This document shows positions 1 through 7,058 of a stretch of 64,000 nt of DNA, in pieces. The DNA comes from Bradyrhizobium huanghuaihaiense (GTDB taxonomy: Bacteria; Pseudomonadota; Alphaproteobacteria; Rhizobiales; Xanthobacteraceae), in NCBI RefSeq assembly GCF_007830635.1, contig NZ_VLLA01000026.1, forward strand, positions 1-64,000, written 5' to 3'. A program made the translations under genes and the position numbers. Every line of letters starts with the position of its first letter. The first letter of the stretch is position 1. The notes beneath the pieces are model-generated. The model worked only from the letters and a program-made list of their open reading frames with translations, was not told where the DNA came from and searched no databases.

Positions 1-561
1 CAGCGGACGATATTGCGCCATTGCGCTTGAATAAGAGCTCCATGTCGCCGGCGGAACCTCATAATTGGGATTACCGGGATTGGACAAAGCCTTATGCAGC
101 CTGGCAATCGTAATGTGCTGGCTCGTCGGCGCGTTGAAGAACCGCTCCAGCAGGGCCATCAGTTCATAGGTCCAGCGCAGATGGGGGTGCGAAACGATCA
201 GCCGCATCGCCCCGAGGATCGCCTGCAGCGCCAGACTGGCACTAACCGTCGGCGGGTCGACCATCGCAACCATGTCGACCATGTGGCCGGCTGCCATCAG
301 CAGGCGGGCTGCTTCGAACGCTACCATGGCGCCGTTGCATTTGCCGCCCAGGAGGAAAGGGCCGCTCGCCTGCCTTTCTAGGATAAGCGGCAGCCGATCG
401 GCTGCCATCTTCTCGATCGATGGCGGAATTGGCTCCCCATGACGACCATGGGGATTGATGGAGATGATCGGGTAGTCGGCCCCGAAAAGCTCGACCATCT
501 GCCGCATGCACGAGTGGCCGCCGACGAGATCCCCATTGAAGAAATATAGCGGAGGCCAATC
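1..561 (-). pseudogene. 5'-truncated thioesterase (alpha/beta hydrolase) domain, open to the window edge
   Basis: The minus strand is open from 561 to base 1 and reads as a type I thioesterase domain such as those that end NRPS-like enzymes. It begins PPLYFFNGD (the first beta strand), then NPHGRHGE, then GGKCNGA at the nucleophile elbow, then MVDPPT. The elbow has Cys where most relatives have Ser. An in-frame TAA lies at 562-564, three codons before PPLYF, and no start codon precedes the first strand. The adenylation and carrier domains that normally precede this domain are therefore missing. I read it as a decayed remnant. A shortened protein starting at the Met of SCMRQM is possible but would lack the first strand. 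Confidence 0.6.
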
Positions 562-787
562 TTAACCTACGTTAAGTCAGGCCGGTTATGCAGTTTGTGC
601 CACATTATCCCTATGGGGAAAAACACGATTCCAGCGGATTAGGACAACGCCAGATCATCCCCGAGGGAGTCAGATACCACCGCACCCAAACTGAACCAAA
701 GACGAGTTCGAAGTAACTTGAACAACCATTGGCTGTTTTGTTAAGGGTGCCGCAGTAAAATATCTCGCGTGGCGTTGAGTAAGTGAA

Positions 788-1264
788 ATGGATTCGAGCA
801 AGGTTACGGGTTGGCTCGACCGCGGCATCCGACTACGGGAGATCGTGCTGATTGCCGCCGTAATGTACGCGGTTTGGACGCCGACTTACTTCCTCATGGA
901 AACACACCACATCGCTGCACCGGACGGCGAACGCGTCGCCCTGATTCTGCCCACTGGCAACAGCGATGAACATGGGCATCCCGTTCGCTTCTACGGTTTC
1001 AAGCAGAGCGACATCGGCGAAGAAGCAGCATCTCTTGTGGTGTACGAAGGCGCCACACCACTGCCGGCCGACCGTTACGCTTTCGCGCCATTCAACCCGA
1101 AGAACACGTGGCGCGCCGTTGATTTCAAGGCGAGCGATGGCAGCGATCCGAAGCACAACGGACGCACGTACTATGCCGTCTTGCCGCGAAACTCGAATCG
1201 AGAAACCGGCTCCGCACAGACTTTGGTCAAAAACATTGACGAGCTGCGCACGACAGCGCGGTAG
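788..1264 (+). CDS. hypothetical protein with one N-terminal membrane anchor
   Basis: 158 residues of unrecognised family. A hydrophobic segment at about residues 18-37 (IVLIAAVMYAVW) suggests a membrane anchor or uncleaved signal, followed by a polar domain of about 120 residues that would lie in the periplasm. No convincing ribosome binding site precedes the ATG. Codon use looks native. It stands alone between a thioesterase remnant and a palindrome-rich spacer. No function is proposed. Confidence 0.5.
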   Translation: MDSSKVTGWLDRGIRLREIVLIAAVMYAVWTPTYFLMETHHIAAPDGERVALILPTGNSDEHGHPVRFYGFKQSDIGEEAASLVVYEGATPLPADRYAFAPFNPKNTWRAVDFKASDGSDPKHNGRTYYAVLPRNSNRETGSAQTLVKNIDELRTTAR

Positions 1265-1573
1265 GACCGACGTACCCCGGATTTGCTTGCTTTTGAGCAG
1301 ACCACATCGGCCCCAGCCTGGAGGTTTTTCCGGATCGAAAAACGAGCTGGGACCGAGAGGTCTGCCGCCGCAAACACAGCTTCATCCCAAAAAATCATCC
1401 CGCTGGGATTCACATTTGTGAATCCAACGAAAAAAGGGCCCCCCAGCTCACTGGGGAGCGAGCTGGAGAGTTTGTCGTGGAACGAGTCTCGCGGAAAGAG
1501 GACATGCAAGACTGTTCAGTGAACCGGACGCGGGAACGATCGTTCCTAACAAGCGACGGCCCGTACGCCCTCC
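1265..1573. other. 309-base spacer with three palindromes and no evident gene
   Basis: No convincing coding frame. It contains a perfect 9-bp inverted repeat with a 2-base centre at 1406-1425 (GGATTCACA/TGTGAATCC), a CCCCAG/CTGGGG hairpin at 1441-1456, the palindrome GTTCAGTGAAC at 1514-1524, and the perfect 14-mer GGAACGATCGTTCC at 1533-1546. Related GTTCA..TGAAC sites occur at 4833 and 6063, and the half-site TGTGAATCC recurs at 6028. Confidence 0.6.
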
Positions 1574-1759
1574 TCATCGGCCCAAGCGCCGCTCAACCTT
1601 CTTGCGACTGCTGCCCACCTTCTTGACCGCTTTCTTCACCGCGGAAGCGGAGCGACGGGTCTTCTTTGCTTCGTAGCTGACCTCATAGTCCTCTCCGCCC
1701 GCGACGCGAGCCCGGTCCTGCTTGCGACCGCGAGCCGTGTGCTTCTTCGCTTTTGCCAT
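1574..1759 (-). CDS. small DUF3606-like basic protein
   Basis: 61 residues from an ATG preceded by GGAGGTGCACT, a strong ribosome binding site; the longer frame upstream has none. The N-terminus is Lys/Arg-rich (MAKAKKHTARGRKQ). The core DYEVSYEAKK...AVKKVG matches the DUF3606 pattern (EDYEVRYWTKKFG...AVDKVG), also seen in the second copy at 6753-6962. The function of DUF3606 is unknown. The strong basic charge would suit nucleic-acid binding, which is inference. An EcfG-type promoter lies upstream. Confidence 0.8.
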   Translation of the reverse strand: MAKAKKHTARGRKQDRARVAGGEDYEVSYEAKKTRRSASAVKKAVKKVGSSRKKVERRLGR

Positions 1760-1782
1760 AGTGCACCTCCTTGCGAGTCCCA

Positions 1783-1808
1783 AACGCAAGAAGATTCGGC
1801 ATTGTTCC
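1783..1808 (-). promoter_or_regulatory. EcfG (general stress sigma factor) type promoter
   Basis: On the minus strand GGAAC (1808-1804) and CGTT (1786-1783) are separated by exactly 17 bases. This fits the GGAAC-N16/17-CGTT consensus known for EcfG in Bradyrhizobium and other alphaproteobacteria. It ends 24 bases before the DUF3606 start codon at 1759, the right distance for its promoter. Confidence 0.7.
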
Positions 1809-1882
1809 GTCTGGCCTACGCGGTGACCGGAACGAATCCCCCTGCAATGATTCACAACGTGTGAGTTGCGTGGAGTTGTTTT

Positions 1883-2806
1883 GTGGCGTCGCAGCGTGAG
1901 CGAAAGTCAGCGGCGATCGGCGTCAAGGCGCCCTTCCCGGGCTTTATCGAACCGGCCTTGGCAACCTCAGTCGAGAGGGTGCCGTCCGGGAAGCGATGGA
2001 TTCACGAAATCAAGTTCGACGGCTATCGCGTCCAGGTCCACTTGGCCAACGAGGCCGTGACTGTCTACACCCGCCGCGGCAACGACTGGACGAGGCGCTT
2101 CAAGAAGGTCGCCGACGATGCGTGGCACATCAAGGCGGGCTCGGCGATCATCGATGGGGAAGTTGTCGTCCCCGCTGCCGATGGCAGCACTGATTTCTCC
2201 GTTCTTCAGAACGAACTCAAAGGCACCTCCAGCAAGATCGTGCTCGTGGCTTTTGACCTGCTCTATCTCAACGGACGGGACATCCGCGGCCTGCCTCTGG
2301 TTCAGCGCAAGGCCGAGCTGAAAAAGATCATTTCGGGCACCGACATTCAGTTCAGCGAGAGCTTCGAAATTGAAGGCCGCGAGATGTTCGTTCACGCCTG
2401 CAAGGTCGGGCTGGAAGGTGTGGTCTCCAAGGTTCGCGACAGCATCTACTCCGGCGGCCGGGGCAGCAATTGGGTCAAGAAGACTTGCGCGCAACGCGAG
2501 ACATTGACCATCGCCGGCTTTGCGCTGGACGAAGGCAAATGGGATGGAATTTATCTCGGGCGCCGCAAAGGCAACGACCTGATCTATGCCGGCAAGGTCG
2601 ATCACGGATTCGACAAGACATCGGCGGCCGAACTCCAGAAGCGCTTGGAGCCGCTCATCCGCAAGACGCAGCCCTATGCCAAGCGCATTGCGCACAAGGG
2701 CATCTGGGTTGAGCCAAAGCTACTGGCTGAAATCGAGTACCGCGCCAAGTCCGCGGAGGGCAAGGTGCGGCATCCATTTTTCAAGGGCCTGAGAGAGGAC
2801 CTTTGA
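1883..2806 (+). CDS. ATP-dependent DNA ligase, stand-alone LigD/LigC-type ligase domain
   Basis: 307 residues from a GTG start. It seals DNA breaks by lysine adenylation, probably in end joining or repair. Visible motifs are EIKFDGYR (motif I, adenylated Lys44), DGEVV (91-95, Glu93), FDLLYLNG (124-131), EGVVSK (178-183), WVKKT (197-201), and a C-terminal OB fold ending VRHPFFKGLRED as in LigD ligase domains. It lacks the phosphoesterase and polymerase domains of full LigD, so it matches the short LigC/LigD2 type. No ku gene is in the window. The zinc-ribbon protein and SRAP protein downstream on the same strand suggest a small repair cluster. Confidence 0.9.
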   Translation: MASQRERKSAAIGVKAPFPGFIEPALATSVERVPSGKRWIHEIKFDGYRVQVHLANEAVTVYTRRGNDWTRRFKKVADDAWHIKAGSAIIDGEVVVPAADGSTDFSVLQNELKGTSSKIVLVAFDLLYLNGRDIRGLPLVQRKAELKKIISGTDIQFSESFEIEGREMFVHACKVGLEGVVSKVRDSIYSGGRGSNWVKKTCAQRETLTIAGFALDEGKWDGIYLGRRKGNDLIYAGKVDHGFDKTSAAELQKRLEPLIRKTQPYAKRIAHKGIWVEPKLLAEIEYRAKSAEGKVRHPFFKGLREDL

Positions 2807-3009
2807 CCGGTGGGCGATAAGGACTTCGGCGATGACCAAGGACGCATTCGGCATTAGCGGCGGCAGTGTTGTCCACACCCACGAGAGGCAGTACCGCGGC
2901 ACCTATGGCACCCACTAGGAATCGATAATTTGCCACCGGCGCCAACCCATGACCTTTATCCCGCATGTCCACGAAGTCGCGCGAATATCTGTTTGGCATT
3001 CAGATCAAA

Positions 3010-3378
3010 ATGTCAGCCGAACGCGCCAAGGCCGCGCGGAAGGAGGCCGACAAGCTTGCCTGCGTGGCCTGGAACGAGCGAATGCTCGGCTACAAGGGTC
3101 CCGCACAGCCCTCGCCGACCATCGGGGACGCCATCAATGGCGGATACCCATATCTTGAAGTTCGATGTCTCGGCTGCGACACCAACCAAACTGTAGCGCT
3201 CGAGATCGTTCGGCGCTCCAAGACGACGCCCGTGCATCAACTCGAACGTTATATGCGGTGCAAGGACTGTTCGGGGTTGCGAGGCTATCCGTACAAGCGA
3301 AGCGCGCTTGTCGCGCTAAGACCGACAAAGATTTCAGCCAGTCACCCGCCCTCCACCTGGTGGCCGGGCGAGCGTTAG
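3010..3378 (+). CDS. conserved hypothetical zinc-ribbon-like protein
   Basis: 122 residues from the ATG at 3010; an in-frame ATG at 2965 would add 15 residues without a ribosome binding site. Two CxxC pairs (CLGC and CKDC) about 35 residues apart can form a zinc ribbon. The C-terminus carries PYKRSALVALRPTKIS and ends PSTWWPGER, which I recall as a conserved rhizobial hypothetical family. A charged N-terminal helix (SAERAKAARKEADKLA) precedes the ribbon. The position between a DNA ligase and an SRAP gene suggests a nucleic-acid-linked role, which is inference. Confidence 0.75.
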   Translation: MSAERAKAARKEADKLACVAWNERMLGYKGPAQPSPTIGDAINGGYPYLEVRCLGCDTNQTVALEIVRRSKTTPVHQLERYMRCKDCSGLRGYPYKRSALVALRPTKISASHPPSTWWPGER

Positions 3379-3393
3379 GGGCAATTCATCTCC

Positions 3394-4056
3394 ATGTGCA
3401 ATCTCTATTCCATCACCACCAATCAGGCGGCCATCGCTGATCTCTTCCGCGTTGTTCGCCGCTACGAAGGCAACCTGCCGCCAATGCCGGGCGTGTTTCC
3501 GGATTACCCGGCACCTGCCATTCGCAACGCAACCGACGGAGAGAGAGAACTGGTGATGATGCGTTGGGGCATGCCACCGCCGCCACGTACCGGCGGCCCG
3601 CCCGTGACCAACATCCGCAACACTTCGTCGCCGCATTGGCGGGCATGGTTGAAGCCGGAGCATCGCTGCCTCGTGCCCGCCAACAGCTTTGCCGAGTATG
3701 CGCCGGAGCCAAACCCGGAAACCAAGAAGAAAGACGTCGTATGGTTCGCGCTTTCCGAGACGCGACCGCTGTTTGCGTTCGCCGGGATCTGGACCACCTT
3801 CAACGGTGACCGCGGCACGAAATCAAAGCCCGTTGCCGGGCCGCATCAGGTCTACGGCTTTCTTACCACCAGCCCGAATGCCGTAGTCGAGCCGATACAC
3901 CCGAAGGCAATGCCGGTGATCTTGACAACGCCTGAGGAATGGGAGGTTTGGACCCGTGCGCCTTGGGACGAGGCAAAGGCACTGCAACGACCTCTAGCAG
4001 ATGAAGCACTTAGAATCGTCGCGCGAGGAATAGATAAAGAGGATGTGGTCGCTTAA
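3394..4056 (+). CDS. SOS response-associated peptidase (SRAP/HMCES/YedK family)
   Basis: 220 residues. The family crosslinks covalently to abasic sites in single-stranded DNA through Cys2 once the initiator Met is removed. Visible here are the MCNLY start (Cys2), TNIRNTSS around residues 72-79, Glu101 in SFAEY and His169 in PIHPKAMPVIL. These correspond to the catalytic Cys, Asn, Glu and His of YedK. Length is normal. It lies 15 bases after the zinc-ribbon gene, so co-transcription is likely. Confidence 0.93.
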   Translation: MCNLYSITTNQAAIADLFRVVRRYEGNLPPMPGVFPDYPAPAIRNATDGERELVMMRWGMPPPPRTGGPPVTNIRNTSSPHWRAWLKPEHRCLVPANSFAEYAPEPNPETKKKDVVWFALSETRPLFAFAGIWTTFNGDRGTKSKPVAGPHQVYGFLTTSPNAVVEPIHPKAMPVILTTPEEWEVWTRAPWDEAKALQRPLADEALRIVARGIDKEDVVA

Positions 4057-4550
4057 CACACGCTGATTGGATCACGTGACTAGGGCGTGTACACATAAGT
4101 ACAATATCGGCTCAGGAGGACCGAGCGGAAATCGGTCCCACCAAATTAACTTATGACACTCTCGGAACCGTAGGCCCGATGCCGGGTTTTCCCGGTACTG
4201 GATGAGGACGAATGACGCGCCACTCGGGAGGGTGGTCGGCCCCAGCTTCCTGGAGCTGGGGCCGCTTCATGTTGGCAGCTAGGAACGTCGGTGACGCTAC
4301 CAAGTCTTCCCACCGTCGGCCAGCTCCATGCGCATACCCCCACATGCCCGCGAGCTGGGGCCATTTTTATTTTCGAACGTAGACACCGGCCCCGGATCGG
4401 GCTCGAGGCCGCTTCGCTGGCACAATGATGCGTTGCGCAGTTGGGGCGGGTTCGATTGGGTTTGAGAACCGCACGCAGCACCAAACTTGGGAACTTTGGA
4501 AGCCCCCGCCAACTTTAAGGGACGACAGCAAGCGCGTATGGAGCACGCTC
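4057..4550. other. 494-base spacer, no supported gene, hairpin-rich
   Basis: No frame with convincing codon use or a ribosome binding site. It holds the 10-bp-stem hairpin described separately (4238-4263) and a further GAGCTGGGGCC copy at about 4353-4364 followed by a T-rich stretch (ATTTTTATTTT). The sequence looks like decayed or regulatory DNA rather than coding DNA. Confidence 0.5.
4238..4263. repeat. GGCCCCAGCT hairpin
   Basis: GGCCCCAGCT (4238-4247) and AGCTGGGGCC (4254-4263) form a perfect 10-bp stem around a 6-base loop. There is no T run directly after it, so a simple terminator is unlikely. A related GGCCCC-GGCA/TGCTGGGGCC hairpin occurs at 6141-6174, so this may be a dispersed element. 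Confidence 0.7.
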
Positions 4551-4844
4551 ATGTATCGGCCATTGGCGGTTTTGGCATTTGCTATTTGTGTTCTACCGCA
4601 GAATGCGACTGCCACCGAGTTCACTTCTCGTGCCAAGTGTGCTTGCAGCACTACGTGGCACCGGCACACTTCCGTCGTGCGACACAGGCTCTACAGGGTG
4701 AGAACTGCGTATGTGATTGGCTACGACCCACTGCCATACCGCTTCGGCTCGACATACGTTTTTGAACCTCCCTATCGCTATATGGACGAAGCCTCGGCGG
4801 GTGACGTTGTGCAAACTACCGGAGATGGCTTTGTTCAAAAGTGA
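4551..4844 (+). CDS. small exported hypothetical protein
   Basis: 97 residues from an ATG with GGAG seven bases upstream; 42 further in-frame upstream residues are not supported by a start signal. Residues 1-22 form a signal peptide (YRPLAVLAFAICVLP...ATA). The mature part is rich in Arg and Tyr and contains PLPYRFGSTYVFEPPYRY, a pattern I associate with small periplasmic proteins of unknown role in Bradyrhizobium. A GTTCA-AAAG-TGAAC palindrome overlaps the stop codon. Confidence 0.65.
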   Translation: MYRPLAVLAFAICVLPQNATATEFTSRAKCACSTTWHRHTSVVRHRLYRVRTAYVIGYDPLPYRFGSTYVFEPPYRYMDEASAGDVVQTTGDGFVQK

Positions 4845-4846
4845 AC
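4833..4846. repeat. GTTCA-N4-TGAAC palindrome, copy 1
   Basis: GTTCAAAAGTGAAC overlaps the stop codon of the preceding small gene. The identical 14-mer occurs at 6063-6076, and a shorter-spaced version (GTTCA-G-TGAAC) at 1514-1524. It could be a regulator binding site or part of a dispersed element. Confidence 0.5.
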
Positions 4847-5050
4847 TTTGGAAGTGCTTCGCGCACAAAATGAGTAAGTTGCTCGTAATGCACAACATAT
4901 CGCGAAATAAATGCCTCGCAGCATATCAAATGTTGTGACACCCACTCCGCCAGAAGCGTAGCCTTAACCCATCACCGCAAGGCCCTTGGCAACGATCGGT
5001 GATGAGAACGCCAATTGCGCTCCCGCCCCACTCCAGCAAGGGAGCAGAGC

Positions 5051-5251
5051 ATGCTGACGCGGCGGCGTTTCAAGCAGACCAGGACTCTCGATCAGCGGCT
5101 GGCCGAGGAAGCGGCACGCCTTCGCGACGAGGCACGCGCGCTGCCGGCCGGGCACAAGCGCGAGATGCTGCTGCGCAAGGCGCGGCAGGACGAGACGGCG
5201 GTGCAGATCGAAGCCTGGCTTCGCTCGCCCGGCCTGCGGGCGCCGACATGA
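5051..5251 (+). CDS. small conserved hypothetical protein
   Basis: 66 residues, starting MLTRRRFKQT, from the ATG that follows GGGAGCAGAGC. The body is a charged, helical sequence (RLAEEAARLRDEARALPAGHKREMLLRKARQ) ending EAWLRSPGL. I recall similar small proteins across Bradyrhizobium. Its stop overlaps the start of the next gene (ATGA), so the two are translationally coupled. No function is known to me. Confidence 0.75.
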   Translation: MLTRRRFKQTRTLDQRLAEEAARLRDEARALPAGHKREMLLRKARQDETAVQIEAWLRSPGLRAPT

Positions 5252-5505
5252 TGCAGCAATATCGCGCCTATCTCGTCGGGGAGAACGGGGTGTTTCAGTC
5301 CGCCGAAGCTTTCGAGGCGCGGTCCGATGCGTCCGCGCTTCTGTTCGCGCGGCGCTTCACGCGCCGGGGCGACGTCGAGGTCTGGCAGCTCGGCCGCAGG
5401 ATCGGCTTGCTGAAACAGGCGACCTCGCCCGCCGCAGCCTCGCCCGAAGACACAGGCCCCGGCAGGCAGCCGCCTCACTCCTCCGCGAGCTTCCGCTCGA
5501 TATAG
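5248..5505 (+). CDS. small conserved hypothetical protein, coupled to the previous gene
   Basis: 85 residues. The start ATG overlaps the TGA of the upstream gene. The core reads QQYRAYLVGENGVF...ARRF...VEVWQLGRRIG, the usual pattern of a small rhizobial hypothetical family with a YRAYL start and a VELW segment. The last 25 residues are low complexity (Ala, Ser, Pro), and its 3' end overlaps the convergent gene at 5475 by 31 bases. Confidence 0.7.
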   Translation: MMQQYRAYLVGENGVFQSAEAFEARSDASALLFARRFTRRGDVEVWQLGRRIGLLKQATSPAAASPEDTGPGRQPPHSSASFRSI

Positions 5506-5723
5506 GCATCCACCGTTTCGGCAAAGGAGCGCTGCACGCCGACCGCGGCAACATGCAGGTCGAGCGCATCGCGCTGCAGCACGCGCAGGCCGCGCCCGCG
5601 GGCGCTGACCGGCGCCGTGTTCAGATATTGGTCGATGGCGCCCTTGGCTTGCGGGATCGCCTTCGGATCGCCCCTTGCGATCAGAAGACGCAAGAGGCTC
5701 TGGCATTCGGCCAAGCCGGGCAT
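5475..5723 (-). CDS. small hypothetical protein
   Basis: 82 residues, MPGLAECQSLL...ERKLAEE. It is predicted helical with a balanced charged composition, which favours a real protein over a shadow frame. The ATG lies 11 bases after the stop of the tiny gene at 5735-5839, so the two may share a transcript. No ribosome binding site is obvious, and no family is recognised. Confidence 0.5.
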   Translation of the reverse strand: MPGLAECQSLLRLLIARGDPKAIPQAKGAIDQYLNTAPVSARGRGLRVLQRDALDLHVAAVGVQRSFAETVDAYIERKLAEE

Positions 5724-5734
5724 GGGTTTTTGCC

Positions 5735-5839
5735 TCAGCCTTGCCGTGACTTCGGCTTCGGCCGCTTGACCGGCTGGGTGTGGGTGCCGAACAGCATCAG
5801 CAGAAACGCGACTTCTTCCTTCGAACCGACCTGGATCAT
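5735..5839 (-). CDS. very small hypothetical protein (34 residues)
   Basis: Starts MIQVGSKEEVAFLL and ends PKPKSRQG. The ATG follows GGGAG by six bases, a strong ribosome binding site, which supports translation despite the size. A short hydrophobic patch (VAFLLMLFG) precedes a basic tail. No family is recognised. Confidence 0.5.
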   Translation of the reverse strand: MIQVGSKEEVAFLLMLFGTHTQPVKRPKPKSRQG

Positions 5840-6062
5840 GATGATCTCCCTTTCGCTTGGTTGGTCGAGACGAGCGGAAAGGGCGTTCAGGACAATCGGG
5901 TTTCGGGATTGTTTCAGGACTGTTTCGTCGTCCGCGACGGGACGGCAGCAGACCATGGGTGATCCGCGCCCCTGTTGATCCAAGCTGGGCGTTTTCCCGA
6001 AATCGACGCAGGGGCTGCATTCGCTTATGTGAATCCAGTTGGGAAAAATAGGTAATGCCTCT

Positions 6063-6076
6063 GTTCAAAAGTGAAC
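6063..6076. repeat. GTTCA-N4-TGAAC palindrome, copy 2
   Basis: GTTCAAAAGTGAAC is identical over 14 bases to the copy at 4833-4846. It lies in a spacer between divergent small genes, where a regulator site would be expected. Confidence 0.5.
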
Positions 6077-6140
6077 ATAAAAAGAGTCCGGGACTATTTT
6101 AAGCTTGATCCGCCTGGTGCGCTTAGCCGGGCAACCTCCA

Positions 6141-6174
6141 ACGGCCCCGGCATTTAGGGTTGTGCTGGGGCCGT
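6141..6174. repeat. 12-bp-stem hairpin of the GGCCCC family
   Basis: ACGGCCCCGGCA (6141-6152) pairs fully with TGCTGGGGCCGT (6163-6174) with one G-T wobble and a 10-base loop, followed by TTTCT. It ends 31 bases before the next ATG. It could be a leader hairpin or terminator, or a mobile hairpin related to that at 4238. Confidence 0.55.
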
Positions 6175-6205
6175 TTCTAACTGTGCGACCGCGCGGCGTT
6201 TGACG

Positions 6206-6421
6206 ATGTTCAACGATGCCATCCTGGACCAGCTGAGGCAGCTGGAACGTGAGGTGATTGAAGGGGAGCGGCGGCTGGCCCAGCAGGAGGCGATGATCGT
6301 CGACCTGAAACGGCAACATCAAGATCCGAGTGACGCCGAGGCCGAGCTTGAAATCATGCACGCGAACCAGCGCCAGCGTCAGCAAGACCGGCAACGGCTT
6401 CTCTCATTGATGCAGCGTTAG
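6206..6421 (+). CDS. small coiled-coil-like hypothetical protein
   Basis: 71 residues, MFNDAILDQLRQL...RQRLLSLMQR. Almost the whole sequence is charged helix with heptad-like Leu/Ile spacing and many Gln/Arg/Glu, so a short coiled coil is likely. A TTG two codons upstream is an alternative start. The ribosome binding site is weak. No family is recognised. Confidence 0.6.
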   Translation: MFNDAILDQLRQLEREVIEGERRLAQQEAMIVDLKRQHQDPSDAEAELEIMHANQRQRQQDRQRLLSLMQR

Positions 6422-6574
6422 GAAGCGAAATAGTTTTGGGCGGTGCTTTACCCGACGGCGCAAATTTTACTCAAATCCGGCAAATCAGATTCGGCGAAAC
6501 AAAATCTGTTCGCGCCAAGCTGGGACATGTCGCCCGCGAGGGGCACAGGTCGAAGAGCTTCGGAGAGACTATCG

Positions 6575-6760
6575 ATGTATTACGTCGCCGCCGCATTGCT
6601 GGTGCTGTCGGGACTGTTCTACTCCGCGGGCCATCACGAGCTCGGCCAGTTCGGCGCGGACGTGTGCCGCTATGGCGGCACGTTCTGCGACAACCCGGTG
6701 GTCGTCTTCACCGGCGCGGCGCTGGCCGCCGCCTGGGGCATGTTCGTCAGCATCAAGTAG
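6575..6760 (+). CDS. small membrane protein
   Basis: 61 residues from an ATG with GGAG nine bases upstream. There are two hydrophobic segments (residues 2-17 YYVAAALLVLSGLFYS and 42-59 VVVFTGAALAAAWGMFV) with a short loop containing two Cys between them. Its 3' end overlaps the convergent DUF3606 gene by eight bases. Function unknown. Confidence 0.65.
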   Translation: MYYVAAALLVLSGLFYSAGHHELGQFGADVCRYGGTFCDNPVVVFTGAALAAAWGMFVSIK

Positions 6761-6962
6761 AGGACCGCGTCTCAGGCTCGCGCGCGCCGGCCGCCGCCAG
6801 CTCCTTGCGGACGGAAGCGGCGGAATTGCCGACCTTGTCGACGGCCTTTTGCAGCTCCTCCTTCGACACGCCGAGCGCATGGGTCCAGTACTTGACCTCG
6901 AAGGCCTCGTGCATGTTGATCTTGCTGCGGTCCGGCTGTGCGCGTTTCGTCAGATTGTCCAT
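6753..6962 (-). CDS. DUF3606 family protein
   Basis: 69 residues. The centre INMHEAFEVKYWTHALGVS...LQKAVDKVG is a clear DUF3606 signature: a short helix-turn unit of unknown role found in stress-associated small proteins. It is the second DUF3606 gene in the window, and like the first it has an EcfG-type promoter upstream. That supports induction in the general stress response. Confidence 0.85.
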   Translation of the reverse strand: MDNLTKRAQPDRSKINMHEAFEVKYWTHALGVSKEELQKAVDKVGNSAASVRKELAAAGAREPETRSST

Positions 6963-6989
6963 GCGGCTGATCCTCGTTGTCGTCAGGAA

Positions 6990-7014
6990 AACGCGGCAAG
7001 AGGTCTGCCGTTCC
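6990..7014 (-). promoter_or_regulatory. EcfG-type promoter of the DUF3606 gene
   Basis: On the minus strand GGAAC (7014-7010) and CGTT (6993-6990) are separated by 16 bases, matching GGAAC-N16/17-CGTT. It lies 27 bases upstream of the ATG at 6962. Confidence 0.7.
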
Positions 7015-7058
7015 TGAGCGGGCCGACCATGCAGGCTTTCGCGCCGACAGCGTGCGCT

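Larger units (their letters stand above)
5840..6205. other. 366-base spacer with palindrome and hairpin
   Basis: No supported coding frame. It contains the half-site TGTGAATCC at 6028-6036, the GTTCAAAAGTGAAC palindrome at 6063-6076, and a 12-bp-stem hairpin at 6141-6174. The same combination of motif types occurs in the spacer at 1265-1573. Confidence 0.5.

Noticed and set aside
2832..2918. 28-residue frame starting MTKDAFGISGG after the ligase gene
   Set aside because: It has only a weak AGGA upstream and no recognisable composition; too short to support without conservation data.
4429..4440. Sigma-54 box TGGCACAATGATGCGTTGC upstream of the small exported protein
   Set aside because: The -24 and -12 elements are wrongly spaced.
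4329..4466. 45-codon frame starting MRIPPHARELG
   Set aside because: It runs through hairpin-type repeat sequence and has no ribosome binding site.
5553..5978. 141-codon plus-strand frame
   Set aside because: It lies antisense to two small genes with better start signals and has a composition typical of a shadow frame.
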